From Verrucomicrobiaceae bacterium (GTDB lineage Bacteria > Verrucomicrobiota > Verrucomicrobiia > Verrucomicrobiales > Verrucomicrobiaceae), in contig CANGYJ010000006.1 of the NCBI GenBank assembly GCA_947458455.1, positions 310,001-374,000 on the forward strand: DNA of 64,000 nucleotides. The letters run 5' to 3'. The notes beneath the pieces are model-generated. The model had not been told where the DNA came from and did no database searches. It worked only from the letters and a program-made list of their open reading frames with translations. A program made the translations under genes and the position numbers. Below, piece by piece: positions 44,415 to 53,163 of this stretch (positions within the stretch are counted from its first letter, which is position 1; the number at the start of each line of letters is the position of its first letter).

Positions 44415-45850
44415 TTCGGAGCCCGATAAGACTCCTGCATGAGCTTCTCCAGCTCCGCGACGATCTCCGGCTTCTCCGCCGCGAGGTTGGTTTCCTCACC
44501 GAGGTCCGTTTCGAGATTGTAGAGGAGCTTTTCGAGCGGTTTAGCCTTTTTCTTGGCTTTCGGGCCGGGCTGCGTGGCTCCCGTGTTCAGGTGGATGAGT
44601 TTCCATGGCCACTTCAGCACGGCACGTTTGCCGCCCTGCTCGTTGAAGTCCCAATACAGATGCGAGTGCTCTTTTTGACCTTCTTTGCCGAGGAGTGTGG
44701 GCACGAGCGAGATGCCATCGGTCTCCGTGTGGAGCTTCACGCCGCTGAGTTCCGCCACGGTGGGCAGTAGATCTTGAAAACCGCTCACCTGCTCGCTCAC
44801 GGTGCCCGCTTTGATCGTGCCGGGCCACCAGGCGATGAAGGGCACGCGAATGCCGCCATCGGTCATGTCGCGCTTCGTGCCTTTGAAGTCGCCGTTGCTG
44901 TTGAAGAAATCACTGTCGTGGCCGCCTTCGTGGTGCGGGCCGTTGTCGCTGGAGAACATGACGAGCGTGTTTTCATCCATGCCCAGCCGTTTCAGCTCCG
45001 CCATGATGCGGCCCACTTCGTCGTCGAGGAAGCGCATCAACTGCGCAAAGCCCTTCTCCGCGTCCGGCCAGTCCCTGTTCGCGAACTCGCCGTAGTCCGG
45101 GCACTCCATGCCATGACCGAGTGGCGAGTCCTTGCCCGCCTCGTTGTTCGTGTGCGGGATGTTCATCGCGTAGTAGAGGAAGAAGGGCTTCCCCTTGTCC
45201 CGCGAGCGCTCGACGAGATGGCGACGCACCTCGTTGGAGCAAAGCTGCGGCACCCAATGCTGCCGCCCGTCCAACGGCGCCACGCCAGTGCCCGTGAACT
45301 CCGCATCCACATAGTCCGCGGCGTTTTTGAACGAACCTTCGATGACCGTATTGGGCAGCGGACTCACGCGACCATTGATGATGAGGGCCTTCGTGTAGAA
45401 ATTGTGCGCGTGGCTGGTGCCCACATAGCCATAGAACTCGTCGAAGCCCTTCTTCTCCGGGTCATTCAGCGGCAGCGGCTTGCCCAGGCCGTATTTGCCG
45501 ATGCAGGCGGTGTGATAACCGGCCGTTTTGAGGAAGTTCGGCACCGTCACATCGCTGTCCGGGATGATCCACGGGTCATTGCCACGCACGCGGCAGTGCC
45601 CGGTGTGCAAGCCCGTCATCAGCACACAACGCGAGGGCGCACACACCGTGCTGCCAGAGTAGTGCCGAGTGAACTTCATCCCCTCCGCCGCCATGCGATC
45701 GAGGTTCGGCGTCTTGAGCCTCTTCTGCCCGTAGCAGCCCAGATCGCCATAGCCGAGATCATCCACGAGGATGTAGATGATGTTCGGCGGCGTAGCCGCA
45801 GCGGCAAACGAGGCGAACAAAAGCAGGGCGAGCGAGCAGAGGAACTTCAT
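44411..45850 (-). CDS. Secreted sulfatase (formylglycine-dependent)
   Basis: 479 residues from ATG 45850; the longer frame has an Arg-rich lead unlike a signal peptide. After the signal peptide ([19 protein letters not shown]) comes the metal block [19 protein letters not shown], then the formylglycine motif CAPSR at 70-74 with LMTGLHTGH following. [12 protein letters not shown] supplies further metal ligands. Cys-type S1 sulfatases hydrolyse sulfate esters and need an FGE enzyme, not seen here. It lies upstream of the propeller protein, so degradation of sulfated glycans is likely. Confidence 0.92.
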   Translation of the reverse strand: MKFLCSLALLLFASFAAAATPPNIIYILVDDLGYGDLGCYGQKRLKTPNLDRMAAEGMKFTRHYSGSTVCAPSRCVLMTGLHTGHCRVRGNDPWIIPDSDVTVPNFLKTAGYHTACIGKYGLGKPLPLNDPEKKGFDEFYGYVGTSHAHNFYTKALIINGRVSPLPNTVIEGSFKNAADYVDAEFTGTGVAPLDGRQHWVPQLCSNEVRRHLVERSRDKGKPFFLYYAMNIPHTNNEAGKDSPLGHGMECPDYGEFANRDWPDAEKGFAQLMRFLDDEVGRIMAELKRLGMDENTLVMFSSDNGPHHEGGHDSDFFNSNGDFKGTKRDMTDGGIRVPFIAWWPGTIKAGTVSEQVSGFQDLLPTVAELSGVKLHTETDGISLVPTLLGKEGQKEHSHLYWDFNEQGGKRAVLKWPWKLIHLNTGATQPGPKAKKKAKPLEKLLYNLETDLGEETNLAAEKPEIVAELEKLMQESYRAPK

Positions 45851-46003
45851 GGGCAACAGCAAACGCAGGACGCGACGGCTTGCTTCAGGGATTTTCAGCC
45901 TTCGCCGTCGCCGCGAGGTCACCCATGAGGCACACAAGCAGCGGCACGAGTGCCTCGGTGCAGACATCGGCGAGAGCTATTGACTTGTGAACGCCGATTT
46001 CAG

Positions 46004-46189
46004 ATGATTCGCCACATGAATGCCCTCCTCGCCCTTGGCCCTCTCGGCACGCCGGAACTCATCATCATTGCCATCTTGCTGATGCTCCTGATCATCCCGT
46101 CAGCAGTCGTCATTGGAGTGGTAATCGTGGTCAAAGGCCGCAAAAAGCCACCCTCCCAGCCTCCGCCCATTGTACCGCCCGAAAAGTGA
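46004..46189 (+). CDS. Small single-pass membrane protein
   Basis: 61 residues from ATG 46004, or 57 from ATG 46016. A membrane helix (ELIIIAILLMLLIIPSAVVIGVVIVV) is followed by a short basic, proline-rich cytoplasmic tail (KGRKKPPSQPPP). No function is known. It starts 150 bp from the divergent sulfatase. Short proteins of this type are often annotated in Verrucomicrobia, which makes a real gene plausible. Confidence 0.5.
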   Translation: MIRHMNALLALGPLGTPELIIIAILLMLLIIPSAVVIGVVIVVKGRKKPPSQPPPIVPPEK

Positions 46190-46206
46190 GGCAGGCACTC
46201 CTGCCT
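46189..46206 (+). terminator. Hairpin after the small membrane protein gene
   Basis: AGGCAGG-CACT-CCTGCCT is a perfect stem that begins on the last base of the small gene's stop codon. No T-tract follows, so it may be a terminator of weak type or a further short palindromic repeat. Confidence 0.4.
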
Positions 46207-46214
46207 GCCACCCG

Positions 46215-46379
46215 ACAGGATTGATGATTGTCGATCAACCGAATGTTGATTTTCGATTTCAGGCTCGCTCTCGAACGTGACTCACTTTAACAGCCGAGCG
46301 AGACAGACAGCCGCAGGCTGCCCGAAGGGAAGCGAAGCGCATCAGTCAGCAATCGTTATTCATCAATCGTCAATCCTGT
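46215..46379. repeat. 165 bp element with 16 bp terminal inverted repeats
   Basis: ACAGGATTGATGATTG (46215-46230) and CAATCGTCAATCCTGT (46364-46379) match at 15 of 16 inverted positions. The interior has further short palindromes and no ORF. It is MITE-like in size. It stands directly before the truncated MBL fragment and supplies its TTG start-like codon, so it marks the break of that gene. Confidence 0.7.
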
Positions 46380-46784
46380 TTGATCCGCCGCTACACCGGC
46401 TGGGGCCGCGTCGTCGGCATCTCCGAATGGATCGGACGCCGCCTGCTCCGCATGCCTTCCTTTCGCCCCGACCAGCTCCTTCACAATGGCGAGGAACTGC
46501 CGATCTGGGGCGGCCTCCGCGTCGTGGCCCTTCCCGGCCACACCCACGGCCACTGCGGCTTTTACTCCGCCCACCACCAGCTCCTCTTCAGCGGCGATCT
46601 CTTCGCCACCGCCCCCTACGGCCCTCACATCGCTCCAAAGATACTCAACCAAGACAACGCCGCCGCCCACCGCAGCATCCACCGCGCCCTCGAACTGCCG
46701 CTGAAAGGCGTTTTGCCCTGCCACGCTGATGAATCGTCGCCGGAGAGGCAGTTGGAGCGTTTGAGATCACTCGCCGAGCCATGA
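46380..46784 (+). pseudogene. Truncated MBL-fold hydrolase (C-terminal half)
   Basis: The frame encodes the second half of a glyoxalase II-like metallo-hydrolase: LPGHTHGHCGFYS (third metal His), LLFSGDLFA (bridging Asp) and GVLPCHADES (last His). The N-terminal HxHxDH half is absent and replaced by the 46215-46379 element, so the enzyme cannot be active. Its TGA overlaps the ATG of the ATPase gene, indicating that the intact gene was once translationally coupled to it. Confidence 0.75.
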
Positions 46785-47524
46785 CACGTCATTTTCTTCA
46801 TTCCATCAGCCTGCTGCGTGATTCCGTGCCGGATTGGGGCGAGCACCCGTTTTCGGTCCCGGCGATCCAAAAGCTCGAAACACTCGAACTGCATCCCAAA
46901 GTCACGTTTTTCGTCGGCGAGAATGGTTCCGGCAAATCGACGTTGCTGGAGGCCATCGCGGAGAAGCTCGGTTTCAACATCGAAGGCGGCACCAAGAACA
47001 CGAACATGGCCGTCGGTGAGTACACCTCGCCGCTCACAAGCTGCCTGCGAGTCAGCCGCACCATCAACCGCCCGCTGGACGGCTTCTTTTTGAGGGCGGA
47101 GAGCTTCTACAACTTCGCCACACTGCTAGACGAAAAATACGGCACCTTTAGCTACGGCGGCAAAAGCCTCCATGAGCAGTCGCATGGCGAATCCTTCCTG
47201 GCGACCATGACCCATCGCATGGGCGGCCATGGCGTTTATCTCTTCGACGAGCCGGAGGCCGCGCTCTCGCCTCAAAGGCAGCTTTCCATGCTCGTGCGGC
47301 TGCATGACCTCGTGGAGGAATTTTCGCAGTTCATCATCGCCGCCCATTCACCGCTCCTTCTGGCCTACCCGGACGCCTGGATCGATGCATTCGGCCCGGA
47401 ATGCATCCAGCGCATCGCCTACGAGGACACCGAGCATTTTCAGATCACGCGAACCTTCATGCACGATCACCATCGCATGCTGAAACGGCTTAACTCGATC
47501 TCCGGCCCTGATGCTGTTTGGTGA
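46781..47524 (+). CDS. Small ABC-type/AAA ATPase
   Basis: 247 residues. Walker A GENGSGKST near residue 46, a signature-like SHGESFLATM, Walker B GVYLFDEPEAALSP (about 150-163), and the switch His in IIAAHSPLLL (about 189). No membrane or DNA-binding domain is seen. This matches the predicted-ATPase group COG3910, whose role is unclear. It begins inside the stop of the truncated MBL gene and ends convergent with the Fic gene. Confidence 0.82.
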   Translation: MTRHFLHSISLLRDSVPDWGEHPFSVPAIQKLETLELHPKVTFFVGENGSGKSTLLEAIAEKLGFNIEGGTKNTNMAVGEYTSPLTSCLRVSRTINRPLDGFFLRAESFYNFATLLDEKYGTFSYGGKSLHEQSHGESFLATMTHRMGGHGVYLFDEPEAALSPQRQLSMLVRLHDLVEEFSQFIIAAHSPLLLAYPDAWIDAFGPECIQRIAYEDTEHFQITRTFMHDHHRMLKRLNSISGPDAVW

Positions 47525-47555
47525 CATGTGTTAAGGGCGCGAACCGAACTTGGGG

Positions 47556-48605
47556 TCAGCGTTTGCGGTAAGCGGCGCTGCGACCCTTGCCCTCCAGCAT
47601 CAAGAATCCTTTGGCGACGAGGCCTGCCAGGCGCTTGCGCAGGGTGTTGCGGTTTTCCTGCGTCAGGGCCACCGCCTCGGCCACGGTGATCCGGCCTGTG
47701 CCGGCGACGTGCTCCAGCAGACGACGCTCTGCCGCTCCGAGCTGGCTCATGCTGGATTGCAGCGCATCCACCTTGGCACCCAATGCCTGGGTCTGTTTCA
47801 CGAGCAGCAGCAAAAAATACTCCAGCCAAGGCAGCCAGTTTGCAGTAGGACCGTTCAAAGTCGTCTGCGTGGCGCGCAGGGCACGGTAGTAGCCCTCCTT
47901 GTTTTGCTCCACGATGGCCTCCAGCGAGGCATACGGCACATAAGCATAGCCCGCACGCAGCAGAAGCAACGTGGTGAGTATGCGGGAGAGCCGCCCATTG
48001 CCGTCCTGGAAAGGGTGAATCTTCAAAAACACGACGCCATAGATGCCGATGACCAGCAGCGGGTGCAGATCACGCTGTCTCTCGCGGAGCATCAGCCAAG
48101 CGGTGAGAGCCTGCATTTCCTGCGGCGTATCAAAGGGGCTGGTGGTCTGGAAGACAATGCCTAGCTCACGCCCGTCCGCGTCAAAAGCGGCCACATGGTT
48201 TGGCAGGGTTTTGTAGCCACCGCGGTGACGCTCATCCTTGGTGCTGTGTTGCAAAAGGGTGGCATGTAGCTGGAGCAGGTGGTTTTCGGTGAGAGGCAGG
48301 ATGTCGGCCGCATCGAAGACCATCTCCATCGCCCGGGCATACCCGGCCACCTCCTCCTCATCCCGGCTGCGGAAGGAAGTCGTCTCCAGCCGCGCCAGCA
48401 AAGCCTCCACCTGCTGATTGCTGAGCTGGGAACCCTCGATGCGGGTGGAGGAACCCACGCTCTCAATCGTGGCGGTGCGGCGCAATCGCTGCAGCACCTC
48501 CGGGGAGAGCCAAGTCAGGGCCTTCCACCGGCCTTTGAACTCGTCGATCTGGGCGAGCAGGGCAGCCAAAGAGGCCGGCAGGTGAAGTTCAGAAGGCTCG
48601 ATCAT
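47556..48605 (-). CDS. Fic-family AMP-transferase (class II, self-inhibited)
   Basis: 349 residues. The active site HPFQDGNGRLSR is at 197-208, complete. An N-terminal inhibitory helix motif SSTRIEGSQ matches (S/T)xxxE(G/N) with E57, so it is an intramolecularly inhibited class II Fic. A winged-helix domain at about 285-349 (RITVAEAVALTQENRNTLRKRL) suggests DNA binding or self-regulation. Fic enzymes transfer AMP or other nucleotides to hydroxyls of target proteins. No separate antitoxin is next to it, which agrees with internal inhibition. Confidence 0.92.
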   Translation of the reverse strand: MIEPSELHLPASLAALLAQIDEFKGRWKALTWLSPEVLQRLRRTATIESVGSSTRIEGSQLSNQQVEALLARLETTSFRSRDEEEVAGYARAMEMVFDAADILPLTENHLLQLHATLLQHSTKDERHRGGYKTLPNHVAAFDADGRELGIVFQTTSPFDTPQEMQALTAWLMLRERQRDLHPLLVIGIYGVVFLKIHPFQDGNGRLSRILTTLLLLRAGYAYVPYASLEAIVEQNKEGYYRALRATQTTLNGPTANWLPWLEYFLLLLVKQTQALGAKVDALQSSMSQLGAAERRLLEHVAGTGRITVAEAVALTQENRNTLRKRLAGLVAKGFLMLEGKGRSAAYRKR

Positions 48606-48716
48606 AGGGCAATATCCATTCTTTTATCCATTTTTATCCATTTCACATCCATGGAATGGGACGGAATTTCTCGGTCCAGGGCAGGAAGAGGCGGAGGCGG
48701 AGGAAGAGCAGGATTG

Positions 48717-50126
48717 TCACGCCAGCACCGCCTTCACCACCTCCCCGCTCACATCGGTGAGCCGGAAGTCGCGACCTTGGAAGCGGTAGGTGAGTTGTTC
48801 GTGATCGAAGCCGAGCAGGTGGAGCATCGTGGCGTGGAGATCGGGGACGGAGACGCGGTTCTCGACGGCGGCGTAGCCGAACTCATCGGTGGAGCCATAC
48901 ATTTGGCCGCCTTTCACGCCAGCGCCGGCCATCCACATGGTAAAGCCTTTGGGATGATGATCGCGACCCTTGCCGTTTTCGGCGACGGGTGAGCGGCCGA
49001 ACTCGCCGCCCCACACGACGAGGGTGGTATCGAGCAGGCCGGTGATTTTGAGATCGTCGAGCAGCGCGGCGATGGGGCCATCGGTCTCAGCGCAGTGGAG
49101 GTCGTGGTTCTTTTTGAGGTCGTCGTGGGCGTCCCAGGCCTTCGGACCTTCATTGCCGCCGCTGTAGAGCTGCACGAAGCGCACGCCCCGTTCGACGAGG
49201 CGACGCGCCAGCAGGCAGTTTTTGCCAAAGTGGGCCGTCACCGCGTTGTCGAGGCCATACATCTTCCGCACGCTCTCCGGTTCGCGACTGAGATCGGTGC
49301 ACTCGCTGGCGCTCATCTGCATGCGGAAGGCCAGTTCGTAGGTGTTGATGCGGGCAGCAAGCTGGGACTCGGCGGGATTCGCGACGGCGAATTCGGTGTT
49401 CCATTGCTTGAGCAGATCGAGCCGTGCTCGCTGCTGCGACCGCGAGACGTTTTTCGGTGGCGTGAGGTAGGCGATGGGCTCGCCGCTACTGCGGAAGGGC
49501 ACACCCTGATACGCGGCGGGCATGAAGCCATTCGACCAATTGAGAGCGCCATTCACGGGTGCGCCCTGATGATCGAGCAGCACGACAAAGGAGGGCAAAT
49601 TTTCGCTTTCACTGCCGAGGCCGTAGGTGGCCCATGAGCCCATGCACGGACGGCCCGGCAGGATGAAGCCGGTGTTCATCTGGAAGATGGCGGGGCCGTG
49701 GTTGTTGCTCTCCGCGTGCATGCTGCGGATCACGCAGAGGTCATCGGCATGCCGGGCGAGATTGGGAAAGGTCTCCGCCATGTCGATGCCGGCCTGGCCG
49801 TGCTTCGCAAAGCGGTAGTAGCTCTTCATGGCGACGTTTTTCGTCTTCCCACCCATGAAGGCGTCATCCTTCTTCCACACCGGGATGGCCTTGCCATGCC
49901 ACTTCTCCAGCTCGGGCTTCGGATCAAAGAGATCAATGTGCGACGGCCCGCCATACATGAAGAGGAAGATGACCGACTTCGCCTTCGGCGCGAAATGCGG
50001 CGCTTTCGGAGCGAGTGGGTTCGTCGAGGACAGCGCGCCTTCCGCGCCGAGCAGCGATTGCAAAGCGACCGAGCCGAAGCCGGCTCCGGCTTGTTGCAAA
50101 ATCTGGCGGCGGGTGAGGGCGTGCAT
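48717..50126 (-). CDS. DUF1501 protein with twin-arginine leader
   Basis: 469 residues from ATG 50126; a start at 50135 adds three residues. The leader HALTRRQILQQAGAGFGSVALQSLLG holds the RR pair of Tat export. SVIFLFMYGGPSHIDLFDPKPEL, MHAESNNHGPA, VVWGGEFGRSP and the DHHPKGFTMWMAG metal site place it in the alkaline-phosphatase/sulfatase-like DUF1501 group, widespread in Planctomycetes and Verrucomicrobia and often next to cytochrome-type DUF1553 proteins. The substrate is unknown. No DUF1553 partner is adjacent here. Confidence 0.9.
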   Translation of the reverse strand: MHALTRRQILQQAGAGFGSVALQSLLGAEGALSSTNPLAPKAPHFAPKAKSVIFLFMYGGPSHIDLFDPKPELEKWHGKAIPVWKKDDAFMGGKTKNVAMKSYYRFAKHGQAGIDMAETFPNLARHADDLCVIRSMHAESNNHGPAIFQMNTGFILPGRPCMGSWATYGLGSESENLPSFVVLLDHQGAPVNGALNWSNGFMPAAYQGVPFRSSGEPIAYLTPPKNVSRSQQRARLDLLKQWNTEFAVANPAESQLAARINTYELAFRMQMSASECTDLSREPESVRKMYGLDNAVTAHFGKNCLLARRLVERGVRFVQLYSGGNEGPKAWDAHDDLKKNHDLHCAETDGPIAALLDDLKITGLLDTTLVVWGGEFGRSPVAENGKGRDHHPKGFTMWMAGAGVKGGQMYGSTDEFGYAAVENRVSVPDLHATMLHLLGFDHEQLTYRFQGRDFRLTDVSGEVVKAVLA

Positions 50127-50169
50127 GTGTGGCATTGAAGAACGCCGAAAGCTGGGCTCCCTTGCCAGC

Positions 50170-50971
50170 ATGACGCCAACACTTTGCATCCTCGGCGGCT
50201 GCAACGGCGCGGGAAAGACCACGCTCGCCCGCGAACTGCTGCCGCGCCTCGGCCTGATGCGGTTTCTGAACGCGGATGCGCCGAAAGCCTTGGGAAGGCT
50301 TGAGACTGACTGATCGAAGATCAGCCCGAAGGGGGCCGGACTGGGATGTCCGGCATCCAATCGCCCGAGGCCTCTCGCCGCTCGATCCCACGCTCAGCGC
50401 CTTCAAAGCGGGCCGCCTGCTGCTGGAGGAGGCGCGGTCACTGATGGCATCCAAGGCCAGCTTTGCCATCGAATCGACTCTGAGCGGCAAAACCTACGTC
50501 GCGCTGATCCGCGAGGCCAAGGCACTCGGCTATCGCTTCCTGCTGCACTACATCGTGATCGGCTCCGGGGCGCAGGCGGTGGGCCGTGTGGCGCTGCGGG
50601 TAAGGCTGGGCGGTCATCATGTGCCGGAGGAGGATGTGCTGCGCCGTTTTGATCGCAGCCGCAGGCACTTCATTGAGGATTACCTGCCCCTTGCCGATGA
50701 ATGGGGGCTGTGGGACAATGCCTCACCGCCGCCGACGAAAATCGCTGACAACACCACGCACACCCTCGATCAACTCCAAGCCATGCTCGCCTCCGACACC
50801 CTTCAAGAAGCTCCGACGCGTGAAATGTCGGAGATGTCGAAAATCGTGCTCGAAGCCGGCCGCGTAGCCACGGAGAAGATGCTCGATTACTACAAGCGCA
50901 TGGGCATCAAGGTGACTCCCGAGATGACGCTGGCACCGGAGAGGAAAAAGAGGGCGAAGAAGGCGGCGTGA
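50170..50971 (+). pseudogene. Zeta-toxin-like P-loop kinase, disrupted by an 82 bp insertion
   Basis: From ATG 50170 the protein reads LCILGGCNGAGKTTLARELLPRLGLMRFLNAD, a zeta-toxin/COG4185 P-loop start, then stops 16 codons later. The continuation IARGLSPLDPTLSAFKAGRLLLEEARSL resumes at 50360 in another frame and runs to 50971 with FAIESTLSGKTY. The intervening 50278-50359 has three small hairpins and is foreign to the family. Net +79 bases shifts the frame. Before insertion it would phosphorylate UDP-sugars or a related substrate; now the P-loop is cut from the rest. Confidence 0.8.
50278..50359. repeat. 82 bp palindromic insert in the zeta-toxin-like gene
   Basis: Three hairpins: GCCTT-GGG-AAGGC, CTGATC-GAA-GATCAG and GCCGGAC-TGGGAT-GTCCGGC. 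It separates FLNAD from IARGLSP of the host protein. I saw no second copy in this window. Confidence 0.65.
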
Positions 50972-50975
50972 TGGT

Positions 50976-51365
50976 TCAAGGCGTGTGCCGCTTTGCTTTC
51001 GAGCGGCCGCCTTTCCAGAGGTCGTATTTGGGATCGGCGTGGCGGGTGAAGAAGGTGTCGAGTTGCTTGGCGAGACCGGCTTGGATGTCGGCGGTGGCAG
51101 GTTAGGCGTATGGGTTGAAGCGTTCCTAAGGGTCGGCCTGCATGTCGTAGATTTCAAAAGGGCCGGAAGGATGGCGGGAGACATATTTCCAGCACTCGCT
51201 GCGGATGGCGCGGGTGGTTTCCATCTCGAAAAAGACGGTGGTGTCCCAGTTTTCGAGCTTTTGACCTCGCAGCGCAGCGGAGAAATCGTGACCGGGGGAT
51301 TTCGGAGCCTGTGGCATGGGTTGGCCGAGGTAGCTGAGGATGGCCTCAGATGCCTCCGATTGCAT
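50976..51365 (-). pseudogene. C-terminal sulfatase remnant with two in-frame stops
   Basis: On the minus strand 51365-51126 reads a sulfatase tail (DFSAALRGQKLENWDTTVFF... KYVSRHPSGPFEIYDMQADP). The frame then continues after TAG as ERFNPYA, then TAA, then PATADIQAGLAKQLDTFFTRHADPKYDLWKGGRSK to a TGA at 50976. The reading on both sides of the stops matches S1 sulfatase C-termini. The catalytic N-terminal part is absent. It is a decayed gene. Confidence 0.8.
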
Positions 51366-51366
51366 C

Positions 51367-51588
51367 GCGCCATATGTGGATGCGTTTCTTGAGCTCTACC
51401 CTCATGCCTTCGCGTGGCTGTGTGAATCCGCCGAACGCGTGGAGATCCATTTCCTCGGTCCGCTCAGCTTTAGTTCCAATACCGAGGTGCTGCTGCCCGT
51501 GGAGTTCACCACGCAAAATCTCGCCATGCCTGCCACCGAACCCAACAACATCGCCGCCTGGCGTGGCCAGCAAGCAGCAGCGGAGTAA
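51367..51588 (+). pseudogene. C-terminal fragment of an unidentified protein
   Basis: The plus frame reads a plausible protein end (AFLELYPHAFAWLCESAERVEIHFLGPLSF, then a beta-rich run to ATEPNNIAAWRGQQAAAE). It has no start or signal and begins at the edge of the sulfatase remnant, so it looks like a truncated gene of another origin. Family unknown. Confidence 0.35.
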
Positions 51589-51656
51589 GGCAGACGGTCT
51601 TTCGCAGCCCATGCCATGAGGCTTGGCAAAGCGGCAGATGAGGCCAAGGTGCATGC

Positions 51657-53096
51657 ATGTTCGCACTCGTCATTCACTGGGGCTGGTTGGTGGCCGCGTT
51701 TTCGATCCTCGGCGGCATCGCCGCGCTCTCGCATATCCTGCTGCGGCATCGGGACTATCGCTCCGCCGCGTTTTGGGCCGCACTCGTCGTCCTCTCACCG
51801 GTTCTCGCCCCGCTACTTTATCTCTTCTTTGGCATCAATATCCTCCGCCGGCGTGGTCGGCAATATCGCCGCGAGCACCACGAGCCCTGGCATGATCCCG
51901 TGCCCGCCAATCCCCTGCCCTTTCCACCGGATAGCGATGACGCCCGCGATCATCAGCAGCTCGCCGTCACGCTCGATAAGATCTCCCGCTTCTGCTTCAC
52001 CAATGGAAACAGCGTCACGCCACTCATCAACGGTGAGGAGGCCATGCTGCGCATGCTGGAGGCCATCCGAGGCGCCAAGGAGAGCATCTCGCTCGCCAGC
52101 TACATCTTTGAGGCACTCGGCATCGGCACGCAGTTCACCACCGAACTCACCGCTGCGGTGAAACGCGGCGTGGAGGTGCGTGTGATGGTGGATGATGCCG
52201 GCACCCGCTACTCCTGGCCGCCCGTGATCGAAGCCCTCCAGCAGATGGGCGTCAAAGCGCGGCGCTTCATGCCGAATCATTTCCTTCTGCGCCTCATCAC
52301 CATGAACCTGCGCAATCACCGCAAAATCATGGTCGTGGATGGCGCCACCGCCTTCACCGGTGGCATGAACATCCGGCAGGGAAACATGCTCCTGCAAAAC
52401 CCTGAGCATCCCGTGCAGGATCTCCACTTCGAGATCACCGGCCCCATCGTGGCGCAGATCCAGCGCGTCTTTGCGGAGGACTGGGCCTTCTGTGCTGGCG
52501 AGACATTGGAAGGCGCGAAATGGTTTCCTCACCTCGATGAAAATGGCACCGCCAGCGCCCTCGGCATCGTGGATGGCCCTGACGAGGACATGGAGGTCAT
52601 GCCCGCCGCCTTCTTTGCCGCCATCAATGCCGCCAAGCACGAAATCCTCATCGCCACGCCCTATTTTCTGCCCACGCAGGTGCTCACCGCCGCGCTGCGC
52701 CTCGCCTCCATCCGTGGCGTGAAGGTGCGCATCATAACCCCCGCTCATAACAACATCCCCTTCGTCTCCTGGGCCTCTCAGACGCTCTACCCAGAGCTCC
52801 TGCAAACTGGCTGTCGCATCTTCGAATCGCCCCCACCCTTTGATCACACCAAGATCTTCCTCATCGACGGCGTGTGGAGCTTTATCGGCTCCACGAACTG
52901 GGACCCGCGCAGCCTGCGCCTCAATTTCGAGTTCAACGTGGGCATTTACGAGCGCATCCTCACCACCCGCCTCCGCGAACTTTTCCAGCACAAGCGCTCT
53001 CAAAGCCGCGAGGTCACCCGCGAAGACCTCGAAGCCGCTCCCATGCTGCAAAAGCTCCGCAACGGCTTCGCCCGGCTCTTCATCCCGATGCTTTGA
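51657..53096 (+). CDS. cls: Cardiolipin synthase
   Basis: 479 residues. Two N-terminal membrane helices (5-27 and 37-60, the PLDN region), then two phospholipase D motifs: H221-x-K223-x4-D228 (NHRKIMVVDGATAFTGG) and H397-x-K399-x4-D404 (DHTKIFLIDGVWSFIGS). It condenses two phosphatidylglycerols (or PG with PE) into cardiolipin at the inner membrane. The length and architecture match bacterial ClsA. Upstream is gene debris, so it probably has its own promoter. Confidence 0.92.
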   Translation: MFALVIHWGWLVAAFSILGGIAALSHILLRHRDYRSAAFWAALVVLSPVLAPLLYLFFGINILRRRGRQYRREHHEPWHDPVPANPLPFPPDSDDARDHQQLAVTLDKISRFCFTNGNSVTPLINGEEAMLRMLEAIRGAKESISLASYIFEALGIGTQFTTELTAAVKRGVEVRVMVDDAGTRYSWPPVIEALQQMGVKARRFMPNHFLLRLITMNLRNHRKIMVVDGATAFTGGMNIRQGNMLLQNPEHPVQDLHFEITGPIVAQIQRVFAEDWAFCAGETLEGAKWFPHLDENGTASALGIVDGPDEDMEVMPAAFFAAINAAKHEILIATPYFLPTQVLTAALRLASIRGVKVRIITPAHNNIPFVSWASQTLYPELLQTGCRIFESPPPFDHTKIFLIDGVWSFIGSTNWDPRSLRLNFEFNVGIYERILTTRLRELFQHKRSQSREVTREDLEAAPMLQKLRNGFARLFIPML

Positions 53097-53163
53097 TCAC
53101 CGCCAAAGACTCTCATCTCGATTTTGCCAAGCCATCTGCGGGTAAGAAAGTCGCGGCGCAGGC

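Noticed and set aside
51813-53051. 412-codon minus-strand open frame
   Set aside because: Antisense to cardiolipin synthase, which carries both HKD motifs.
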